A stretch of 64,000 nucleotides of DNA from Xanthomonas sp. DAR 80977 (lineage in GTDB: Bacteria; Pseudomonadota; Gammaproteobacteria; Xanthomonadales; Xanthomonadaceae): assembly GCF_041240605.1 (NCBI RefSeq), contig NZ_CP162487.1, forward strand, positions 310,001-374,000, given 5' to 3'. Position 1 is the first letter of the stretch. Every line of letters starts with the position of its first letter. The notes under the pieces are model-generated. The model worked only from the letters and a program-made list of their open reading frames with translations. It had not been told where the DNA came from and searched no databases. Shown here piece by piece: positions 7,283 through 16,674 of the stretch. The position numbers and the translations under genes were made by a program.

Positions 7283-10200
7283 CTACAGCGCGCTGCCGCC
7301 GAACTTGTGCGTGTACTGCAGGTACAGGCTGCGGCCGACCGTGTCGAACCAGGACACGTCGTAGTACGGATACGCCGTGTAGGTGCGGTCGTGCGGCGGC
7401 ATCTTGTCGAACAGGTTGGTCACCGCCAGCGACAGCTGCGCATGGTCGCCGATGCGGTATTGCACCGAGGCGTTGTAGCGGTAGGTGGCGCCGATCCACG
7501 GGCTGTCGCCGCTGTCCGGATCGTAGACCTGGTCGTAGGAATCGGAGCTGGGCAGGCGCCCCAGGCGCTCGCCGTGCAGCGTCGCCGACCAGGCCTTGCG
7601 TTCCCACGACACGCTGGCGCTGGCCTTGGTGCGCGGGATGTCGTAGCCGCTGTTGACCGCGAACTCGTCCACCATCGCTTCGCCGGCGTAGACCTGGATG
7701 TCGTGGCGGCGCACCCAGGTGTAGCTGCCGCCGAAGCGGAAGGTGCCGATCGCGGTGTCCAGCCGGTAGTGGGTGCTGAGGTCGATGCCGCTGGTGCTTT
7801 CGCGGGCGATGTTGATCGGGTTGACGTAGACCCCGTACAGGTCGCCGTCGGCGCTGCGGGTGACCCGCGCCAGCGCCTGCTGGCAGGTGGTCGAGGCCGC
7901 ATCCAGATTGCCCAGCCGGCACTCGGCTTCGTCGCGCAGCACCTGGTCCACGCGCAGGTCCTGCACCTGGTTGCGCATGTCGATGTCGAAGTAGTCCACC
8001 GACACGTCCAGTTCCGGGCGCGGCGACCAGACGAAGCCGGCGGTCCACGAGGTGCTGGTCTCCGGGTCCAGTTTGCGGTTGCCGCTGCGGCCGCGGATGA
8101 TCGCCTCGTCGTTGTAGCTGCAGTCCTCGATCGCCACTCCCGGTTCTTCGCTGGCGCAGCGGTAGTAGTCCACCCCGGAGGTCTCGTCGTTGCCGGCGCC
8201 GGCGTAGACGTAGTGCAGGTCCGGCGCGCGGAACGCGGTGCCGTAGGAACCGCGCAGCAGCAGCGTGTCCAGCGGCCGCCATTCCAGCCCGCCGCTGTAG
8301 GTGAACTTGCCCAGGGTGCGGCCGGAGAAACGATACTGGTCGTAGCGCCCGGCCAGGCTCAGCGCCACCGTCGACAGCACCGGCAGGCGCAGCTCGCTGG
8401 CCAGCGCCCAGCGGTTGCGGCTGCCGTGGCCGTCGGAGTCCTTCCAGCTGTAGTAGTAGTACTGGGTGGCCAGCGGATCCGGGCGCAGGTCGTAGCCCTG
8501 GTTGCCGAACTCGGCGGTGGCCGACAGTCCGGCGTCGCCGCCGGGCAGCGCGAACAGGCTGGTGTTGGTCACGGTGAACGCCGCGGTGTCGGTGCGCGAG
8601 CGCGGCTGGTAGACGGTGCGCTGGGCGATGCTGTCGTACTCGGCGCGGGTCAGCGGCGTGTACAGGCGCTGCGGGTCGGCGTTGAAGATCGGCAGGCCGG
8701 AGTCGTCGTCCACGCCCAGCTGCGGGCCGAGAAACAGCGCATTGGCGCGCTCGGCGACGATCTGCGGCCAGCTGATCGTGGCCTGGTACTGCGAATGGCT
8801 GAGGCTGGCCTCGTAGTCCCAGTCGCTGGCCAGCTTGCCCTTGAAGCCGGTGGTCAGGCTGAAGGTCTTCTGCCGGGTGCGGATGGTGCCGGCGTTGAGC
8901 CCGCCCATTTCCTCGGGGCTGAACTGGCGGCCCCAGGCTTCGATCTGGTCGGTGGCCTGGTTGTAGAAATAGCCTTCCTCGTTGCCGTCCGGAGCCATGT
9001 AGCCCCACTGGGTCACGTCGCGGAACAGCGACAGCTCGTGGTAGCCCAGCTGCAGGTCGGCGAACCACTCGGTGCCGCCGTCGAAGGCGTAGCTCAGCGA
9101 GGCGTAGGCGTTGATGCCGCGGCGCTTGTTGCTGATGGTGCCGTAGCCGATCGAGGCGCTGCTGCCGCAGAACTCGCCGTAGCCCGGGCGCGAGGCGTAG
9201 CCGGTGCTGCCGCCGTTGAGCCCGGACACCGCATCGCAGGTGGCCGCGCCCGGATCCAGATAGTTGTCGTCGTAGTCGGTGCGCAGGAAGGTGCGGCGCG
9301 GCACCTGCGAACGCACGGTGGGGCCGTCCAGGGTGCTGTCCTGGCGGCTGCGCTGGTAGGCCCACAGCGGATTCTGGGTCACCGCTTCGGCGCCGAACAC
9401 CGCATCGAACGCGCCGCGCGAGAAGCCGCTGCTGATGCTGAGATTGAAGCTGTCGCCGCCGCCGCCGCTGGTGTCGCCGAAGCGGTAGTCCAGGGTGGTG
9501 CCGTCGGCCTGCTTCTTGAGGATGAAGTTGACCACGCCGGAGATCGCGTCCGAGCCGTAGATCGCCGAGGCGCTGCCGGTCAGGATCTCGATGCGGTCGA
9601 TCATGCCCAGCGGGATGTTGGAGATGTCGGTGAAGTTGCTGCGGCCCTTGAACGGCATCGGGAAGTCGGCGATGCGGCGGCCGTTGACCAGCACCAGGGT
9701 GTGGTTGGGGCCGAGTCCGCGCAGGTCCACCTGCTGCGCGCCGGGCGAGAAGTCCGCGCCGCTGGCCGACTGCGGGCTCTGCGTCTCGCCGCCGTTCTGG
9801 GTCATCGCGCGCAGCACGTCCGGCACCGAGGTGAAACCGTTGGCCTTGATCTGTTCGGCGCTGATCACGCTGATCGGCGCCGGCCCTTCCAGTTGCGCGC
9901 GCGGAATGCGCGAGCCGGTGACCTGCAGCGTCTGCAGCTCGGCGACCGGTTCGGCGGGCGCGGCGGCGGGCAGCGTGGCGCGCACCGGCTGCGCGCGCGG
10001 CGCCGGCGCGGGGTCCTGGCGCCGTACCAGCCAGGCGCCGGAGGCATCGCGCTGGGCGACGAAGCCGCTGCCTTGCAGCACCCGCTGCAGCGCCTGCGCG
10101 GTGTCCAGCCGGCCCTGCGCGCCGGCGCTGCGCGCGCCGCCGAGCTGGTCGGCGCGGTAGATCAGCTGCGCGCCGGATTGCCGCGCCAGCGCCTCCAGCG

Positions 10201-10333
10201 CCGCGCGCAGCGGGCCGGCGGGAATGTTCACCTGGCTGGCCGCGGCTTGGCCGTCGGCAGGCGCTTGCGCCTGCGCCGCGCAGGCGGTCGCACAGGCCAT
10301 GCTCAGCAGCAGGACACGCATCGGATATCGCAT
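7283..10333 (-). CDS. TonB-dependent outer-membrane receptor with STN signalling domain
   Basis: This is a 1016-residue outer-membrane transporter. After a signal peptide ending near AQAQA (about residue 24) comes a secretin/TonB N-terminal (STN) domain (about 34-105), the part that signals to a FecR-type anti-sigma factor. A Pro/Ala linker follows, then a TonB-box-like segment (LQTLQVTGSR), the plug domain (including LVNGRRI and SAIYGSDAISGVVNF) and a beta-barrel ending in Leu. The start at 10333 has a strong ribosome site (GGGGAGA). It is the last gene of the sigma-FecR-receptor operon. Several plug features (LRGLGPNHTLVLVNGRR) recall the large Xanthomonas receptors for plant-derived or peptide-like ligands. 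The ligand itself cannot be deduced. Confidence 0.92.
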   Translation of the reverse strand: MRYPMRVLLLSMACATACAAQAQAPADGQAAASQVNIPAGPLRAALEALARQSGAQLIYRADQLGGARSAGAQGRLDTAQALQRVLQGSGFVAQRDASGAWLVRRQDPAPAPRAQPVRATLPAAAPAEPVAELQTLQVTGSRIPRAQLEGPAPISVISAEQIKANGFTSVPDVLRAMTQNGGETQSPQSASGADFSPGAQQVDLRGLGPNHTLVLVNGRRIADFPMPFKGRSNFTDISNIPLGMIDRIEILTGSASAIYGSDAISGVVNFILKKQADGTTLDYRFGDTSGGGGDSFNLSISSGFSRGAFDAVFGAEAVTQNPLWAYQRSRQDSTLDGPTVRSQVPRRTFLRTDYDDNYLDPGAATCDAVSGLNGGSTGYASRPGYGEFCGSSASIGYGTISNKRRGINAYASLSYAFDGGTEWFADLQLGYHELSLFRDVTQWGYMAPDGNEEGYFYNQATDQIEAWGRQFSPEEMGGLNAGTIRTRQKTFSLTTGFKGKLASDWDYEASLSHSQYQATISWPQIVAERANALFLGPQLGVDDDSGLPIFNADPQRLYTPLTRAEYDSIAQRTVYQPRSRTDTAAFTVTNTSLFALPGGDAGLSATAEFGNQGYDLRPDPLATQYYYYSWKDSDGHGSRNRWALASELRLPVLSTVALSLAGRYDQYRFSGRTLGKFTYSGGLEWRPLDTLLLRGSYGTAFRAPDLHYVYAGAGNDETSGVDYYRCASEEPGVAIEDCSYNDEAIIRGRSGNRKLDPETSTSWTAGFVWSPRPELDVSVDYFDIDMRNQVQDLRVDQVLRDEAECRLGNLDAASTTCQQALARVTRSADGDLYGVYVNPINIARESTSGIDLSTHYRLDTAIGTFRFGGSYTWVRRHDIQVYAGEAMVDEFAVNSGYDIPRTKASASVSWERKAWSATLHGERLGRLPSSDSYDQVYDPDSGDSPWIGATYRYNASVQYRIGDHAQLSLAVTNLFDKMPPHDRTYTAYPYYDVSWFDTVGRSLYLQYTHKFGGSAL

Positions 10334-10438
10334 CGAGTTTTCTCCCCTAACACAGGCGCAGGGCCACGCCCCCGCTAGTCATGACGAACGAGTTACGCAA
10401 ATCCCCCCGTCGCGCCGCACCGCCGCGCGCGGCCGCGC

Positions 10439-11506
10439 TCAGCGGCTGTGCAACAGCACCTGGTCGCCGCGGCGCTCGGCGCGGATCGGGAAGCCCTGCT
10501 CGAGCAGGCGCACGAACGCCTCGGTATTGGACCAACGGAAGTTGCCGCCGACGCGCAGCGCGCCGGCGTCGGCATCGGCCACCTGCAGCTTGACCGTGTT
10601 GTAGCGGTTGAATTCGGCCACCGCCGCCTGCAGCGGGGTGTCGTCGAAGGTCAGGTAGCCGTTGCGCCAGTCCAGCGCGCGTTCGGCCTCGGCCAGCGCG
10701 ACCCGGCGCACCAGCACTCCGTGCGGGCCGGCCAGGGCGATGCTGCCGGCCGGCAGCAGGGTCGGCGGCGCCTGCGGGTTCGCCGCCGATTCCAGCCGCA
10801 CCGTGCCCTCGGTGACCACCACGCGCAGCGCCTCGGCATCGCGGCGCACCGCGAAGCGCGTGCCCACCGCCACCACCCGGCGCGCGCCGCTGGCGACCAC
10901 GAACGGCCGCGCCGGATCCTTGCTGACCTCGAAGAACGCCTCGCCGCGCTGCAGGTCGATATGCCGCTGCGCGCGCGACAGCGCCACGTCGATGCGGCTG
11001 TCGCTGCTCAGCGTCGCGCGCGAGCCGTCGGCCAGCGCCAGCGGGCGCAGGCTGCCGGTGGCGCTGGCGTAGGCGAGCGGTGTCACCGCTGCCGATTGGC
11101 GCCAGCCCAGGCCGAGGATGGCGCCGAGCAGCAGCGTCGCCGCCAGCGCCAGCGGCCAGCGCCGCCGCGCGCGCGCTGGCGGGCGCGGCGCGAAGCGCAG
11201 CTGGCCCAGGTCGGTCGGTGCGCCGGGAGCGGCCGCCGCCGCGTTGCCGCTCGCTTCGCTGTCGCTCCCTGCCAACCCGTGCCAGCCGCCGCGCGGCGGA
11301 ATGCGGCCGTCGCGCTGGCCGGCTCCCAGCGCCTGCAGCCGCCCGCTCTCCTGCCACGCCGCCTGCAGGCGCACGAACGCCACCCGGTGCGCGGTGGCCG
11401 CCGCCAGCCACGCTTCCAGCCGCGCCTGCTGCTGCGGCGACCAGTCGCCGCGGTCGCGGCGCGCCAGCCAGGCCGCCGCGCGCAACTCAATCCGCCTGCT
11501 GTCCAT
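10439..11506 (-). CDS. FecR-family anti-sigma/regulator protein
   Basis: This 355-residue inner-membrane regulator links the TonB receptor to the sigma factor encoded upstream. The cytoplasmic N-terminus (ELRAAAWLARRDRGDWS) matches the DUF4880/FecR N-terminal region that binds sigma. One membrane segment follows (about residues 120-140, ALAATLLLGAILGLGW), then the periplasmic FecR domain with an RGEAFFEV-x-KDPARPF motif and a C-terminal STN-contacting segment (YNTVKLQVAD). I chose the ATG at 11506 (MDSRRIEL) over the upstream in-frame ATG because it begins the conserved part. It overlaps the end of the sigma gene by 20 bases, suggesting coupled translation. Confidence 0.88.
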   Translation of the reverse strand: MDSRRIELRAAAWLARRDRGDWSPQQQARLEAWLAAATAHRVAFVRLQAAWQESGRLQALGAGQRDGRIPPRGGWHGLAGSDSEASGNAAAAAPGAPTDLGQLRFAPRPPARARRRWPLALAATLLLGAILGLGWRQSAAVTPLAYASATGSLRPLALADGSRATLSSDSRIDVALSRAQRHIDLQRGEAFFEVSKDPARPFVVASGARRVVAVGTRFAVRRDAEALRVVVTEGTVRLESAANPQAPPTLLPAGSIALAGPHGVLVRRVALAEAERALDWRNGYLTFDDTPLQAAVAEFNRYNTVKLQVADADAGALRVGGNFRWSNTEAFVRLLEQGFPIRAERRGDQVLLHSR

Positions 11507-12059
11507 CCTGTGCCCGTGCCTGCCGCGGCGCCGCGGGCGCATGCGCGCCGTCGTCGCCATGAAAATGATCGGCCAGCAGGCGCATGCCCTTGGCCACGTG
11601 CTTTTCCACGGTCTTCTCGCTGATGCCCAGACGCACGGCCACCTCCTTTTGCGACAGTTCCTCGACCCGCCGCAGCCAGATCACGCTGCGGCAGCGGTCG
11701 GGCAGGCGGTCGAAGGCGGCCGCCAGCCGTCCCAGGACCTGCCGCCCGCCGCACCAGCGTTCCGGCGACAGCTCGTCTACCAAGACGTGCATCGACTCCA
11801 AATCACCCACTGCCTCGATCGACACCACCCGGCTGCGGCGCAGCCGGTCGGTCATCAGGTGCCGCGCGGTGGCGAACAGGAACGACTTGGGCAGGCTCGG
11901 CCGCGCCTTGCCGGCGGCCTCGTAGACGCGCACGTAGATTTCCTGGCGCAGGTCGTGCCATTCCTCGCGGTGCGGCCAGCAACGCCGCAGGTAGCCGCTC
12001 AGCGCCTGCTCGTGGACGAGGATCTCGTGGACGAACCAATCGTCGAGGGAGGCGGGCAT
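11487..12059 (-). CDS. FecI-like ECF RNA polymerase sigma factor
   Basis: This is a 190-residue extracytoplasmic-function sigma factor. Region 2 is visible with the DLRQEIYVRVYEA and FLFATARHLMTDRLRR stretches. Region 4 has the LPDRCRSVIWLRRVEELSQ block and a helix-turn-helix (KEVAVRLGISEKTVEKHV). Such factors are released when the outer-membrane receptor binds its ligand, and then transcribe the receptor gene. The start at 12059 (MPASLDD) is preferred because the longer frame adds only low-complexity residues. The order sigma, FecR, receptor on one strand is the classic Fec-type cell-surface signalling layout. No Fur box is obvious upstream. Confidence 0.88.
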   Translation of the reverse strand: MPASLDDWFVHEILVHEQALSGYLRRCWPHREEWHDLRQEIYVRVYEAAGKARPSLPKSFLFATARHLMTDRLRRSRVVSIEAVGDLESMHVLVDELSPERWCGGRQVLGRLAAAFDRLPDRCRSVIWLRRVEELSQKEVAVRLGISEKTVEKHVAKGMRLLADHFHGDDGAHAPAAPRQARAQDGQQAD

Positions 12060-12214
12060 GCAGTCCACATTAGCCGATCGCCCGCCCGCGTGGCAGCGCC
12101 CGCGCGCCGGCGCGAGGCGGTACAACGGCATGGAGGGAAACCGCGCCGCCGTTCGTCCCCTGTCTGCAACGGGCCGCCAGGCCCGCGTCCCGTCCGCCCT
12201 TCGAGGAGATCCGC

Positions 12215-14161
12215 ATGACCCGTTTCGTCGGCACGTTCCGGCCCTGGATGGTGGCGTTGCTGGGCCTGTGCCTGGCCGCGCCCGCCGCCGCGCGCGACTA
12301 CCGCCAGTACATGATCGGCGACCCCGCGCTGCCCACGCCCGGCCCGGTCGCGCCGGGGCTGCTGCTGATGGGCGGCGGCGACCGCAACTACGACGCGCTG
12401 CGCTGGTTCATGGCCAAGGCCGGGCACGGCCACGTGGTGGTGCTGCGCGCCTCGCAGGCCAACGAGGTGGCCGAGGAGTTCTACCGCGACGTCGGCGGCG
12501 TGGCCTCGGTGGAGACCTTCGTGTTCAGCGGCCGCGGCGCCTCCAGCGATCCGGCGCTGCTGCGCAGCCTGGCCCGCGCCGACGGCATCTTCATCGCCGG
12601 CGGCGACCAGTCGCGCTACGTGCGCTACTGGAAGGGCACGCCGGTGGCGGCGGCGCTGGACGCGCACGTGCGCGCCGGCAAGCCGCTCGGCGGCACCAGC
12701 GCCGGCCTGGCCATGCTCGGCGAGTACCTGTACGGCGCGATGGACGGCGGCAGCCTGACCAGCGCGCCGGCGCTGGCCGACCCGCTCGGTCCGGCCACCA
12801 CCATCGAGACCGACTTCCTGCACCTGGACCTGCTCAAGCGGGTCATCACCGACACCCATTTCAAGGAACGCGACCGGCTCGGCCGGCTGTTCGCGTTCCG
12901 CGCCAAGGCGGCCACGCTGGCCCCGGCCGGGCAGCCGCTGATCGGCCTGGGCGTGGACGAGAGCGCCGCCGTGGCGGTGGAAGGCGACGGCAGCGCGCGG
13001 GTCTACGCCACCGATCCGCAGGCCGGCGCCACCGTGGTCGCCGGCCCGCTGCAGCCGCCCACGCCGCCCGGGCAGCCGCTGCAGGCGGCGCGCATCGAGA
13101 CCGTCGGCGTCGGCCCCGGCTCGACCCTGCACCTGCCCGACGGCCGGGTCGACGCGCCGGTGTTCCATCGCTACTACGCGGTGCTGGACGGCCGCATGCG
13201 CGAGATTCCCGCCACCACCCTGGTGATCCACGGCGGTGCCGGGGTCGAGCGCGCCAGCAGCAGCGCCGCCGACCTGGCCGAGGCGCGCGCGGCGATGGAA
13301 ACGGCGCTGCGTACCGGGCAGGCGCTGCTGGCGCAGGGCAAGCCGGCGGTGGACGCGGTCGCCGCGGCGATCGCGGTGCTGGAGGACTCGCCGCAGTTCA
13401 ATGCCGGCAAGGGTGCGGTGTTCACCCACGACGGCCGCAACGAGCTGGACGCGGCGATCATGGACGGCGCCAGCGGCAAGGCCGGCGCGGTGGCCGGCGT
13501 GCACCGGGTGAAGAACCCGATCCAGCTGGCGCGCGCGGTGATGGACCAGTCCGAGCACGTGATGCTGGTCGGCGACGGCGCCGAGGTGTTCGCCCGCCAG
13601 CACGGGGTGACCCTGGTCGATCCGTCCTACTTCCGCACCGACAAGCGCTGGAAGCAGCTGCAGCAGGCGCTGAAGGAAGAGGCCAACAAGCAGGTGCACG
13701 CCGATCTGGAGACCGCCAGGCACTTCGGCACCGTCGGCGCGCTGGCGCTGGACACGCAGGGCCGGCTGGCCGCGGGCACCTCCACCGGCGGCATGACCAA
13801 CAAGCGCTACGGCCGCGTCGGCGACTCGCCGATCATCGGCGCCGGCACCTATGCCGACAGCCGCTGCGCGGTGTCCGGCACCGGCTGGGGCGAGTACTAC
13901 ATCCGCGCGGTGGCGGCCTACGACATCTGCGCGCGGGTCAAGTACGCCGGGCAGAGCCTGGCGCAGGCGGCCGAGGCGGTGATCGACCGGCAGATCCCCA
14001 GGGCCGGCGGCGACGGCGGCGCGATCGCGCTGGGCGCCGACGGCAGCGTCGCCTTCCCGTTCAACACCGAGGGCATGTACCGCGGCTGGATCGGCGCCGA
14101 CGGCGTGCCGCATGTGGCGATCTTCAAGGACGAGGCGCTGCCGCTGCCTGGGGCGCCGTAA
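12215..14161 (+). CDS. Exported cyanophycinase/isoaspartyl peptidase fusion protein
   Basis: This 648-residue two-domain enzyme starts with a signal peptide (ending near PAAARD, residue 28). The first domain (about 30-320) is of the cyanophycinase (S51) type, with the nucleophile elbow GGTSAG (Ser162) and GGDQ at about 129. Cyanophycinases cut the poly-Asp/Arg polymer into beta-Asp-Arg dipeptides. The second domain (from about 333, VIHGGAG) is an Ntn-type isoaspartyl peptidase/L-asparaginase, with the autocatalytic Thr506 in HFGTVGALALD and the GTSTGGMTNK and GTGWGE motifs. It would split beta-aspartyl dipeptides. Together the two activities degrade cyanophycin fully. No cyanophycin synthetase is in this window, so the substrate may be external. 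The upstream region has CGAGGAGATCCGC as ribosome site. Confidence 0.9.
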   Translation: MTRFVGTFRPWMVALLGLCLAAPAAARDYRQYMIGDPALPTPGPVAPGLLLMGGGDRNYDALRWFMAKAGHGHVVVLRASQANEVAEEFYRDVGGVASVETFVFSGRGASSDPALLRSLARADGIFIAGGDQSRYVRYWKGTPVAAALDAHVRAGKPLGGTSAGLAMLGEYLYGAMDGGSLTSAPALADPLGPATTIETDFLHLDLLKRVITDTHFKERDRLGRLFAFRAKAATLAPAGQPLIGLGVDESAAVAVEGDGSARVYATDPQAGATVVAGPLQPPTPPGQPLQAARIETVGVGPGSTLHLPDGRVDAPVFHRYYAVLDGRMREIPATTLVIHGGAGVERASSSAADLAEARAAMETALRTGQALLAQGKPAVDAVAAAIAVLEDSPQFNAGKGAVFTHDGRNELDAAIMDGASGKAGAVAGVHRVKNPIQLARAVMDQSEHVMLVGDGAEVFARQHGVTLVDPSYFRTDKRWKQLQQALKEEANKQVHADLETARHFGTVGALALDTQGRLAAGTSTGGMTNKRYGRVGDSPIIGAGTYADSRCAVSGTGWGEYYIRAVAAYDICARVKYAGQSLAQAAEAVIDRQIPRAGGDGGAIALGADGSVAFPFNTEGMYRGWIGADGVPHVAIFKDEALPLPGAP

Positions 14162-14173
14162 TTCATGTACCGG

Positions 14174-14195
14174 CCGGCTGGCGATCGCCAGCCGG
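14174..14195. terminator. Perfect 22-bp palindrome after the fusion gene
   Basis: CCGGCTGGCGA followed by its exact reverse complement lies 12 bases after the stop codon. The position suggests a transcript-ending hairpin, although no T-run follows. Confidence 0.5.
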
Positions 14196-14218
14196 ACCAT
14201 GTCTTCCGGGCAAGGCCC

Positions 14219-14305
14219 GTCGCGACTGAAGTCGCTCCCACAGTGGGCGTGGTCGACATGGCAGCAACGGCGAGGCTCCTTGTGGGAGCGACTTCAGTCG
14301 CGACG
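14219..14305. repeat. REP-like inverted pair
   Basis: The left arm (GTCGCGACTGAAGTCGCTCC, from 14219) and the right arm (its complement, 14281-14305) are 24-25 bases each and match almost perfectly across about 38 bases. It is the same repeat family as at 7066, 7195 and 55883, in the GTGGGAGCGACTTCAGTCGC subtype. Confidence 0.75.
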
Positions 14306-14456
14306 CGCCGAGCCTTCAACCCAGGCAGCTCCTGCCGCCATCGCCAACCTGACCCGCCGGCCCACCCCCAGATCCAATGGCACATGCCCGCCCCGCGCAA
14401 ACCGGGTAGCGTGCGCGGCTGCCCCGCCACCATGTCCCTGTCAGGAGTTCCACCCC

Positions 14457-16613
14457 ATGTCGCGTACCGTCGTTCTGGCCGCCGCCATCAGCCTGGCGCT
14501 GGCCGCCTGTTCCGGTAAGGAGTCCACCCCCGTGCCCGCTGCCCCCGCCGCCTCGCAGAGTCCCGCCCCCGCGCCCGCCAACCCGCTGTTGAGCGCCAGC
14601 ACGCTGCCGTTCCAGGCGCCGCCGTTCGACAAGATCAAGGACGCCGACTACCTGCCCGCGTTCGAAGAGGGCATGAAGCAGCACCTGGCCGAGATCCGCA
14701 AGATCGCCGACAACGCCGAGCCGGCCAGCTTCGCCAATACCATCGAGGCGATGGAGCGCAGCGGCGAGACCCTGAACCGGGTCCAGCGGATCTTCTTCGG
14801 CCTGGTCCAGGCCGACACCAACGACGAGCGCCAGAAGATCCAGGAAACGGTCGCGCCGAAGCTGGCCGAGCACCAGGACGAGATCAGCCTGGACCCGAAG
14901 CTGTTCGCGCGGATCAAGACCATCTACGACCAGCGCGACACGCTGAACCTGGAGCCGGAGCAGAAGCGCCTGGTCGAGCGCGACTACGAGGAATTCGTGC
15001 GCGCCGGCGCGCAGCTGTCCGATGCCGACAAGGCGACGCTGCGCAAGCTCAACGTCGAGGAAACCACGCTGGCCACCCAGTTCCACACCAAGCTGGTCGC
15101 GGCCACCGCCGCCGGCGCGGTGGTGGTGGACGACAAGGCCAAGCTCGACGGCCTGTCCGAGGGCGACATCGCCTCGGCCGCGCAGGACGCCGCCGCGCGC
15201 AAGCTCGACGGCAAGTACCTGCTCGCCCTGCAGAACACCACCCAGCAGCCGGTGCTGGCCTCGCTGAAGGACCGCGAGCTGCGCACCCAGGTGATGGCGG
15301 CCTCGCAGTCGCGCGCCGAGAAGGGCGACGCCAACGACACCCGCCAGACCATCCAGCGCCTGGCCCAGCTGCGCGCGCAGAAGGCCAAGCTGCTCGGCTT
15401 CGACAGCTACGCCGCCTACAGTCTGGGCGACCAGATGGCCAAGACCCCGGCCGCGGCGCTGAAGCTGCTCACCGACACCGTGCCGGCCGCCACCGCCAAG
15501 GCGCGCAGCGAAGTCGCCGAGATGCAGAAGGTGATCGATGCGCAGAAGGGTGGCTTCAAGCTCGCCGCCTCCGACTGGGACTTCTACGCCGAGCAGGTGC
15601 GCAAGGCCAAGTACGACCTGGACGAGTCGCAGATCAAGCCCTACTTCGAACTGGACAACGTGCTCAAGAACGGCGTGTTCTACGCCGCCACCGAGCTGTA
15701 CGGCATCACCTTCAAGGAACGCACCGACATTCCGACCTACAACCCGGACATGAAGGTGTACGAAGTGTTCGACCAGGACGGCACCTCGATGGCGCTGTTC
15801 TACACCGACTACTACAAGCGCGACAGCAAGTCCGGCGGCGCGTGGATGGACGTGTTCGTCGAGCAGGACGGCCTGACCGGCGCCAAGCCGGTGGTCTACA
15901 ACGTCTGCAACTTCACCAAGCCCGCGCCCGGCCAGCCGGCGCTGCTCAGCTTCGACGACGTCACCACCATGTTCCACGAGTTCGGCCACGCGCTGCACGG
16001 CATGTTCTCCAAGGTGAAGTACCCGTCGATCGCCGGTACCGCCACCTCGCGCGACTTCGTCGAGTTCCCGTCGCAGTTCAACGAGCACTGGGCCTCGGAT
16101 CCGAAGGTGTTCGCGCACTACGCCAAGCACTACCAGACCGGCGCAGCGATGCCGGCCGAGCTGGTGGAGAAGATCAAGAAGGCGCGCACCTTCAACCAGG
16201 GCTACGCCACCACCGAGTACCTGTCGGCGGCGCTGCTCGACCTGGCCTGGCACACCCAGCCGGCCGACGCGCCGCTGCAGGACGTGGACAAGTTCGAAGC
16301 CGAGGCGCTGAAGAAGTTCAAGGTGGACGTGGCCGAAGTGCCGCCGCGCTACCGCACCACCTACTTCGACCACATCTGGGGCGGCGGCTACTCGGCCGGC
16401 TACTACGCCTACTTCTGGGCGGAAGTGCTCGACGACGACGCGTTCGAATGGTTCAAGGAGAACGGCGGCCTGTCGCGCAAGAACGGCGACATCTTCCGCG
16501 CCAAGATCCTCTCGCGCGGCAACACCGTCGACCTGGCCACCCTGTACCGCGATTTCCGCGGCAAGGACCCCAGCGTCGAGCCGCTGCTGGAGAACCGCGG
16601 CCTGAAGGACTGA
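14457..16613 (+). CDS. dcp: M3-family zinc peptidase, peptidyl-dipeptidase Dcp, predicted lipoprotein
   Basis: This is a 718-residue oligopeptidase of the M3 (thimet/Dcp) family, which removes C-terminal dipeptides from short peptides. The zinc motif HExxH is present as H507-E-F-G-H511. The flanking blocks ESxxQFNEHW-like (VEFPSQFNEHW) and the C-terminal GGGYSAGYYAYFW segment are typical. The N-terminus carries a lipoprotein signal with lipobox LAAC (Cys18), so the enzyme should be membrane-anchored in the periplasm, unlike the soluble E. coli Dcp. The start at 14457 has AGGAG eight bases upstream. It is monocistronic and followed by a clear terminator. Confidence 0.9.
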   Translation: MSRTVVLAAAISLALAACSGKESTPVPAAPAASQSPAPAPANPLLSASTLPFQAPPFDKIKDADYLPAFEEGMKQHLAEIRKIADNAEPASFANTIEAMERSGETLNRVQRIFFGLVQADTNDERQKIQETVAPKLAEHQDEISLDPKLFARIKTIYDQRDTLNLEPEQKRLVERDYEEFVRAGAQLSDADKATLRKLNVEETTLATQFHTKLVAATAAGAVVVDDKAKLDGLSEGDIASAAQDAAARKLDGKYLLALQNTTQQPVLASLKDRELRTQVMAASQSRAEKGDANDTRQTIQRLAQLRAQKAKLLGFDSYAAYSLGDQMAKTPAAALKLLTDTVPAATAKARSEVAEMQKVIDAQKGGFKLAASDWDFYAEQVRKAKYDLDESQIKPYFELDNVLKNGVFYAATELYGITFKERTDIPTYNPDMKVYEVFDQDGTSMALFYTDYYKRDSKSGGAWMDVFVEQDGLTGAKPVVYNVCNFTKPAPGQPALLSFDDVTTMFHEFGHALHGMFSKVKYPSIAGTATSRDFVEFPSQFNEHWASDPKVFAHYAKHYQTGAAMPAELVEKIKKARTFNQGYATTEYLSAALLDLAWHTQPADAPLQDVDKFEAEALKKFKVDVAEVPPRYRTTYFDHIWGGGYSAGYYAYFWAEVLDDDAFEWFKENGGLSRKNGDIFRAKILSRGNTVDLATLYRDFRGKDPSVEPLLENRGLKD

Positions 16614-16641
16614 GTCGCACTTCGCCGCACGCGGTGATCGA

Positions 16642-16674
16642 GAACGGGATGGCCCAACGGCCATCCCGTTTTCC
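16642..16674 (+). terminator. Rho-independent terminator of dcp
   Basis: The stem GAACGGGATGGCC with loop CAAC and complement GGCCATCCCGTTTTC begins 29 bases after the dcp stop and ends in a short T-rich tail. Confidence 0.8.

Noticed and set aside
7190..10378. A 1062-codon rightward open frame
   Set aside because: It is the antisense shadow of the TonB receptor gene. The translation is rich in Ala, Arg, Gly and Val repeats with no domain, while the leftward frame has a full receptor with signal peptide and ribosome site.
11999..14200. A 733-codon leftward open frame
   Set aside because: It is antisense to the cyanophycinase/peptidase fusion, with no recognisable domain.
14316..16664. A 782-codon leftward open frame
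   Set aside because: It is antisense to dcp, low in complexity, and has no motif. It arises from strong third-position GC bias.
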